The notes under the pieces are model-generated. The model saw nothing but the letters and a program-made list of their open reading frames with translations. It had not been told where the DNA came from and did no database searches. Positions 58,449 through 64,000 of a DNA stretch of 64,000 nt are shown here, piece after piece. Source of the stretch: Siphonodentalium dalli (lineage: Eukaryota > Mollusca > Scaphopoda > Gadilida > Siphonodentaliidae); the NCBI GenBank assembly GCA_032622095.1, contig CP136069.1, forward strand, positions 100,654,278-100,718,277, given 5' to 3'. Numbering within the stretch: position 1 is the first letter of the stretch; the number at the start of each line of letters is the position of its first letter. The position numbers and the translations under genes are program-made.

Positions 58449-58600
58449 ACATATACGCGTTTGTGAATATTTATCGCACGAGATCGATTTTGGTGGAAGG
58501 AACATTGAACTCGAAACCTTTGGTTTCTCGTTCTATATTACTCTTCCGCCAAAATCGATCTCGTGCAATAAAAAAAATCACAGACCAAACGCGTATGTCG
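58449..58600. repeat. Long imperfect hairpin
   Basis: GCACGAGATCGATTTTGG (58476) pairs with CCAAAATCGATCTCGTGC (58566). Pairing extends outward (GACATATACGCGTTT with AAACGCGTATGTCG) and inward (GAACTCGAAACC with GGTTTCTCGTTC), so nearly the whole 150 bp folds back. It could be a palindromic MITE or a hairpin RNA source; no TSD was identified. Confidence 0.8.
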
Positions 58601-59169
58601 TTGTGTATATATATACAGTATATGAGGATGGCATATACATATCAGTAAACACGAATTTGATCATATATGCAGATATAGTCAGAAAATGGTAATCTTACTC
58701 ATCAAGACGGAACCGGACTCACTGTGATTTCATGGGACAGAACCGGAGCCACCCAAGACAGAATCGGAGTATATGACTTGTCTACTTTATGGGTCGAGTT
58801 CTGTCTAGTTTTCGATTTATTAATAAGTTATAGTTTTGGAATTTGATGCATATATATATAACAATGATTTTGTACAATATATGGAAGCTAGTATTAGTTA
58901 AGCAAATTGATTTTCCTTCGACAACACACAAATATTTTTTTATTTTGCAAATATTATTGGACAATCGACCGTGATAATGGGATATAATGAGCGCATGTGC
59001 CACTATCTTATCTGGAGCGTCCGTTCCCATTTTATTTTTTTCTAAAATGGACAGCGCGTTTACATAATAATTCGTGCCATTGGCCTGGACCATCGTGTCT
59101 GAGTAAAATTGTTAACGAACCGGGCCCCTTTTCTCAAGACAGAGTCACAAAACGTAAACATGTCCACAG

Positions 59170-59520
59170 TAACATGCAATGTTATTGAAACTTTTATTTG
59201 TCATTTGGTCCTCATGATTGTGGCATGCAAGATGTGTGTGTATAGCTATACAGTCCAGCAAATATAACATGCAATTTATTTGAAACTTTCATTTGTCATT
59301 TGGTCCTCATGTGGCATGCAAGAAGGCAAGATGTGTATATGTATAGCTACAGTCCGGTCCTCACAGTGCATGTAAGAACGGGTTTGTGCTTTAATAGCAT
59401 GTCCTCAACTTTCATTTGTCATTTGGTCCTCATGTGGCATGCAAGATGTGAATAGCTACAGTCCGGTCCTCATAGTGCACATAAGAACGGGTTTGTGCTT
59501 TAATTTCATGTCCTCGAAAT
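59170..59520. repeat. Three ~115-120-bp tandem units
   Basis: TTTCATTTGTCATTTGGTCC, TCATGTGGCATGCAAGA and ATAGCTACAGTCCGGTCCTC recur in order. The second and third units add GAACGGGTTTGTGCTTTAAT, whose ATGTCCTC motif continues to 59570. Confidence 0.85.
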
Positions 59521-59767
59521 GCTGTCCTCGAGTTTGTGCTTTAATACCAAGTCCTCAAAATGTTGTCCTCAAAAAGATAGCAATGTATGAAAATCATCAA
59601 CTTGGCTTCTAAGTGGTCTAACATAAAAAACAACTGACCAGCCAGTTACCAATCTTAGCGTGTAACAAATGTTAAAATTTTGAGCCTGTACAATCAAGGG
59701 TTCTATGTGTCCTCACAATGTTGTGTCACAGTCATGGTCCCCACAAGTCATGTCATACAAGTAAGTG

Positions 59768-60455
59768 TGTGTGTGTGTGTGCGTGATTCGTCAACAATAC
59801 AGGCTACAGGTCGTACCTTTGGTCGGATCATTATGAAATTTGACATAGCTGTTGACATCAACATTTAGATCGGAATGATTCATTTTGGGGTCATTCGGAA
59901 TAAAAACATGGCTGCAGCGGCCATCTTGGATTTCAAAATTCAATCCATTTAATAGCATGGGCTACAGGTGGTACTGTTCGTCTGATCATCATGAAATTTG
60001 TCATGGATGTTAATATTGACATGTAGATGGGAACGAGTAATTTTGGGATCATTTGGCAAAAAAACATGGCCGCCAGCAACCATCTTGGATTTTACTCTTT
60101 GCATGACTAAATCCTTTGGCACGGGCTACAGGTCGTGCCTTTAGTCGGATCATAATAAAATTTGTCGTGGATGATAACAATGACATGTAGATGGGAACGA
60201 GTCATTTTTAGATCATTCGGCCAAAAATCCTGGCCGCCAGCAGCCATCTTGGATTTTACTCTTTTGCATGACTAAATCCTTTGGCACGGGCTACAGGTCG
60301 TACCTTTAGTCGGACCATCATGAAATTTATCATGGCTGTTGACATTGGGACGTAGATAGGAACGAGTCATTTTAGGGTCATTTGGCCTTAAAACGTGTCC
60401 ACTGTCAGCCATCTTGGATATTTTACTCTTTGCATGACTAAATCCTTTGGCACAC
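59768..60455 (-). mobile_element. Partial third copy of the satellite-carrying element
   Basis: A GTGTGTGT tract, CGTCAACAATACAGGCTACA and TTGGTCGGATCATTATGAAA match the microsatellite-side end of copies 1 and 2, followed by four monomers. The terminal palindrome and hairpin are missing, and the last monomer ends TTTGGCACACCCTACAGTCC. Its monomers carry TTTGCATGACTAAATCCTTTGG, closer to the relic at 52590. Confidence 0.8.
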
Positions 60456-61100
60456 CCTACAGTCCACTTCTTATTTATTTCAATAATAACAAAAAAATTA
60501 TGTTAATTATTAAAGACACAAATATATAAAGAAGCCCACCACCCTTGCCCATTGGTGCTTCTAGCATACCTGTTATCAAACACTTGTTTTAAATTTATTT
60601 CAAAGTCACAATACAATACACCCTGTGCATATGCTAGAATGCTATCTCTTACAATGAAAGTCAGTAAGGCCAGTCTGCTCTGTTGATAATTATCCACATG
60701 TCAAATCTGACAGTGCAGTATCAATAAGCATACAGCTCTCTCTAGCCAGACTGGAGAGGTTTTGTTTTGGTAATTAATTTTGAAATTGAATGTCAAATAT
60801 ATTCCCAGGAGCCTTCAGTCTCTACTCATATGAACTATTACTGGTTACAGGTAAAGGGATTTGTTCAAATGGTGGGTCTGTCGAAATAGGTCATTTATAC
60901 AGTTTTAACACTTCCTTTCAGTGAATTAATTTCTACCCAATGAATGGTTCTGTAGTTATGTGTGTACCACCACCTTTTGTTGATTGAGACTGTTTCTAAT
61001 GGAGACAGCTTTATAAGTTTAAGAATCAGCCACTCACTCCAAAAACTTTAACCCCCTCCATAAGACAAACTATTTGAGTTGTTGAGTTCAAGTTTGGTAC
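60456..61100. other. Intron sequence with a possible 42-nt exon
   Basis: At 60809-60850, TATATTCCCAG precedes a 42-nt open stretch ending in TTACAG before GTAAAG, phase 0 to 0. It is too short to support as an exon. Nothing else recognised. Confidence 0.2.
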
Positions 61101-61620
61101 TGATTATAGTTTAAGCTCACTTGAGGCAAAGTCTCCGGTGGAGCTACCAGGTATAGTCATCACTCCTCATCCATCCGTCCATTAAAAATTGTTTAAACAT
61201 CTTCTCCAGACACATAAAACCGAATGGGTTCATATTTGGTGTGTGGTATTCCCTAGGTGACTCATATTCAGATTTGTTAAAATGAGATCACCAAGTCAAA
61301 TAGTTGCGAAGCCAGGCCTAGGCTATAACTCTTTCCCTCTATAGTAATTCTTCAAACAACTTCTTCTCAAGAACCATTAAGCTTATATTTGCCGGGGTTC
61401 AGATTTATTAAAATTGGGTCACTGGGGCTAACATGGGCAGAGCCAGTGTCAATATCTTTCAAAAAAAATTTAGATTTAATTTTTTTTAGATTTAACTCCT
61501 TTCTCAATTTAACAAAACAAAATAAAAATTTTAAATGAAAAAAAAAACATTTAGATTACACTCCTTGCTTAATTTTTTCATTAAAAAAAAAAAATTCTAT
61601 TAAAATTTAGAACAATTTAT
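61101..61620. repeat. Degenerate interspersed repeat then A/T-rich low complexity
   Basis: 61101-61450 (CTCACTTGAGGCAAAGTCTC, ACCGAATGGGTTCATATTTG, TTCAGATTTATTAAAATTGG) has two loose half-units and looks like a common molluscan interspersed repeat. 61451-61620 is runs of A and T with repeated TTTAGATTTAA. Confidence 0.45.
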
Positions 61621-62189
61621 TACATTAACAACGTACTGACTATTGTAGTCTTCATAGTCCCAGTCTTCTCTGTCTTTACAGTCTGGTGGAGAATCGACCC
61701 CACAGTCATTGACTGTCTTGTTTCATTATTTCTCTCTCATTCCTAATACAACACTATTATTTTTAAATTCTTTGAAAGCTTACCTCTTACACTGACAACA
61801 ATAAGCTTACCGGAGTCCTGTGTGGATGGTAATTACATCTGATCTTATCTGACATGTTTGATAAATAAATCACAGAACTGAGGAGAATGGGGGTCATTAA
61901 TTTAAATTTAAATATGAGATTAATTCCCATGTATTGTTCTGAGCAGTCTACCTTGTGATCCACTTATCTTTTGCTTTAGAAGGGAGATTGGATCTGCAAC
62001 CATATAATCTCTTTAACTCTTTAAATAAGCATATCCTCCGGAAATCAATAAACGTTTGGATCTCATACTGAGAGGTCCTTGAAAGATGTGAATAGGGGCA
62101 GAGCTTTGAGATTTAAAATTATCCACCCCACCCCAAATACTTTAACCACTTCTTAAGACAAATTATTTGAGATTTTGAATTCAAGTTAG

Positions 62190-62300
62190 GTGTGGTCGAA
62201 TTACTATCGGGCCCGGAAGATATTTTTACTGAAGCAATTCTGGTGTCATACGATGCGGAAATGACCTCAAAATAATATATCCAAAATCCATCTTAGGGGG
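62190..62300. repeat. Diverged terminal fragment of the 44.3-kb foldback family
   Basis: GTGTGGTCGAATTACTATCGGGCCCGGAAG, read as GTGTGGTCG...CCCGGAAG, then TCTGGTGTCATACGATGCGG and ATATCCAAAATCC follow the order of the 44336 arm at low identity. Only this end is present. Confidence 0.6.
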
Positions 62301-63316
62301 AAAGTTCAGAAGTCAAGAAACAACACAGTTTTAGTTATGCTGTTTCCTCTAAAATCGTTCAATAGATGTGTTATTAAACAGTGAAGTATTAAATATGTGT
62401 CCATTTCTGGAAGCAGAAGTATATGTACTCAGAGCTGTTCCACAAATGTGGCAGATCATAATTAATTTTAATATATACAACATGAACACTTTCAAAATGC
62501 ACTGCTATAGAACGATATGAGAGAAAAGCATATAGTACTGGGTAAAATGTGTAGTTCCTAGTTTCCGTTTCTCACAATATTAGTCATAGCTGGCTTCGAT
62601 TCAATGATGGATATTTTTATTTTATCACAAGACTGAATTGTGGTGTACTATGAACCAATTTATCAAAACACTAAGGAGTACCAATCAACTATCTTAAAAA
62701 AAATTATAAACTTGACCAAAATTGCCTACATACTCTTTGGCAGAGGCTGATTATACCTAGACATTATAGTTGGTTATATTCACCAAAGCACATATACCCA
62801 AAAGGTACTACTTTTTCTGAAACCGCATCATGCCGCATTAACTTGCTTATCCCTTTGTCTTATGTAATATATATCTGCTGTACACACAATCACAAATAAC
62901 AACATAGATTGAAATAACTGCTTTATAATGCTGATCACCTGATATTCAGCACAAATATGTGGGGGTATTGGTAAGATATTTTCAAAAAAAATATACTGCA
63001 AACTAATATTGATCATTTCATGGTAGTATTTTTGAGTCGTAAAGTGCAGACTGAAGGAGTTTGAACAAAATTTTCTGATAAGAAACCTGCTTTATAGTAG
63101 CAGCATGGAAATTGGTTTTACATAAAATGCACTTTTACCTTCTCTTTGATATGGTGAGATGGGTTTATTAAAGAGATTATTGTTTATTCCTTAAGGGCAT
63201 GCAATTCGGTTTCTGCATTAAATTCTGTAATTAATCATTATTCCGAACGCAACTACCATGCACTGTGTGGCGAAACATTACTCCATCTGTTGGATGACCA
63301 AAATTCATTTTTTTAG
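62301..63316. other. Nothing recognised
   Basis: AT-rich, no repeats or exons that I can support. Confidence 0.4.
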
Positions 63317-63370
63317 CCAAACTGTTGGAGGTATTCAAAGCAGAAAACCCAAACTTTAAAGACGTAAATC
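63317..63370 (+). CDS. Possible further exon of the host gene, end uncertain
   Basis: After TTCATTTTTTTAG the only open frame (phase 1 start) reads KLLEVFKAENPNFKDVNHWV and continues open to 63594. Content is coding-like at first and then becomes transmembrane-like and AT-rich. Candidate donors are GAC|GTAAAT (63363) and TGG|GTTGCA. Exon D ends in phase 0, whereas this exon needs phase 1, so another exon must lie between or this belongs elsewhere. The end given is approximate. Confidence 0.3.
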
Positions 63371-64000
63371 ATTGGGTTGCAGCATGGCTGCGATTGCATT
63401 ATATTCTGTCACTGTCACTCTATTCTCTTCCATTGCCCAATTTGACGCCTTTTATTTACTACCAACCGATCAACCATGATATTGGTGCCAAAACCCTGTA
63501 TCCCTATTTGATAAATTATCAGTTTAATATAGATAATATGATCATACGTAAACGTAATTTGCGCCCGTTTGTTACTGTTCATGGGATTATCAGATGAATT
63601 TTTATCTTTAGAAGGATTTGATGATAAACCGTAACGTGACACAAGACAATCATATACATGTAAATAATCACATATAACGTAAATGTTTGGCAGATGTCGT
63701 TTATCCTGACCGTACAATACGTGTCTCAGCTGTCTGGCCATCGACGCAGTCCTCAGTGTCTGGAGTTTTGCGTGCCGATGTAGGTTGTGACGTCATGATG
63801 CACGTCTTGATGTCATGACGCCTTAGTGGTTTTCCAAAAAGTTATCTTAAAAGGACTCTGCGATCTTTCAATCGGAACTTATAGTTTCACTTTGTCAGAC
63901 TTAAATTTTGAGAATAATTCATCAATCTTTTAGGCGAAAATACCGTTAGAAAATGGAAGATAATATCTAAAAGGCCAGTAAGGCCCCTATATTCCTCTTT
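63371..64000. other. No further gene recognised
   Basis: Near 63788-63822, GTGACGTCATGATG and TGATGTCATGACG form CRE-like inverted sites. Otherwise unassigned to the window edge. Confidence 0.35.

Overview
The window is eukaryotic, intron-rich, AT-rich DNA dominated by repeats. It is most likely from a bivalve mollusc. The reasons are the roughly 162-bp satellite carried inside a mobile unit with an ACAC/ACGG-type microsatellite (an architecture described for bivalve 'pearl' and Helentron-like elements), many ACATGTA-rich stretches, the GGGGCATAACTC-type and TGCCCCCGAC-type repeats, and TTAGGG-type interstitial telomere repeats. The phylum call is inference; no rRNA or mitochondrial marker is present.

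Only one host gene is reasonably supported. It lies on the + strand from about 33.0 kb, with exons at 33037-33180, 40736-40908, 43324-43505 and 52387-52484. All four have AG/GT borders and join in phase. The product has degenerate EF-hand-like helix-loop-helix segments followed by a Lys/Glu-rich helix. Another possible exon starts at 63317, but its phase does not match. The introns (2.4-10.8 kb) are filled with transposons. A second, weaker protein-coding trace at 29.4-30.65 kb (P2X7-cytoplasmic-tail-like, behind a TGACGTCA site) is split by a TIR element bordered by TTAA.

The rest is layered mobile DNA. 1.9-3.3 kb: small tandem repeats and a possible repeat-coding exon. 3.4-8.4 kb: satellite-carrying element, copy 1. 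8.4-8.8 kb: small TIR element. 11.4-12.6 kb: 3' end of a Ty3/Gypsy element (minus strand). 13.8-19.5 kb: inverted arms around a triple nest, with a MULE-like element (9-bp TSD) holding a hAT element (8-bp TSD) that holds a second hAT-type element. 19.9-27.2 kb: a non-LTR reverse transcriptase remnant split by a 6.4-kb TIR element, which holds a long-armed palindromic element, which holds a minisatellite and a piggyBac-type MITE, which holds a double palindrome. 33.6-35.0 kb: CR1/L2-like remnant. 37.3-38.0 kb: tandem TIR element. 39.9-43.2 kb: a 0.6-kb direct duplication around an exon and an endonuclease remnant. 44.3-48.5 kb: long inverted arms. 48.5-51.1 kb: satellite element copy 2, inverted. 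53.3-55.8 kb: palindromic and direct tandem repeats. 56.0-58.0 kb: interstitial telomere repeat and an element built from 19 copies of one 16-bp palindrome. 59.2-60.5 kb: further tandem repeats and a partial third satellite copy.

I see no bacterial-type operons, CRISPR arrays, rRNAs or confident tRNAs. Most open frames of 60-280 codons lie inside tandem repeats or transposons and are not genes. All similarity statements come from reading translations and matching repeats by eye; no database search was possible.
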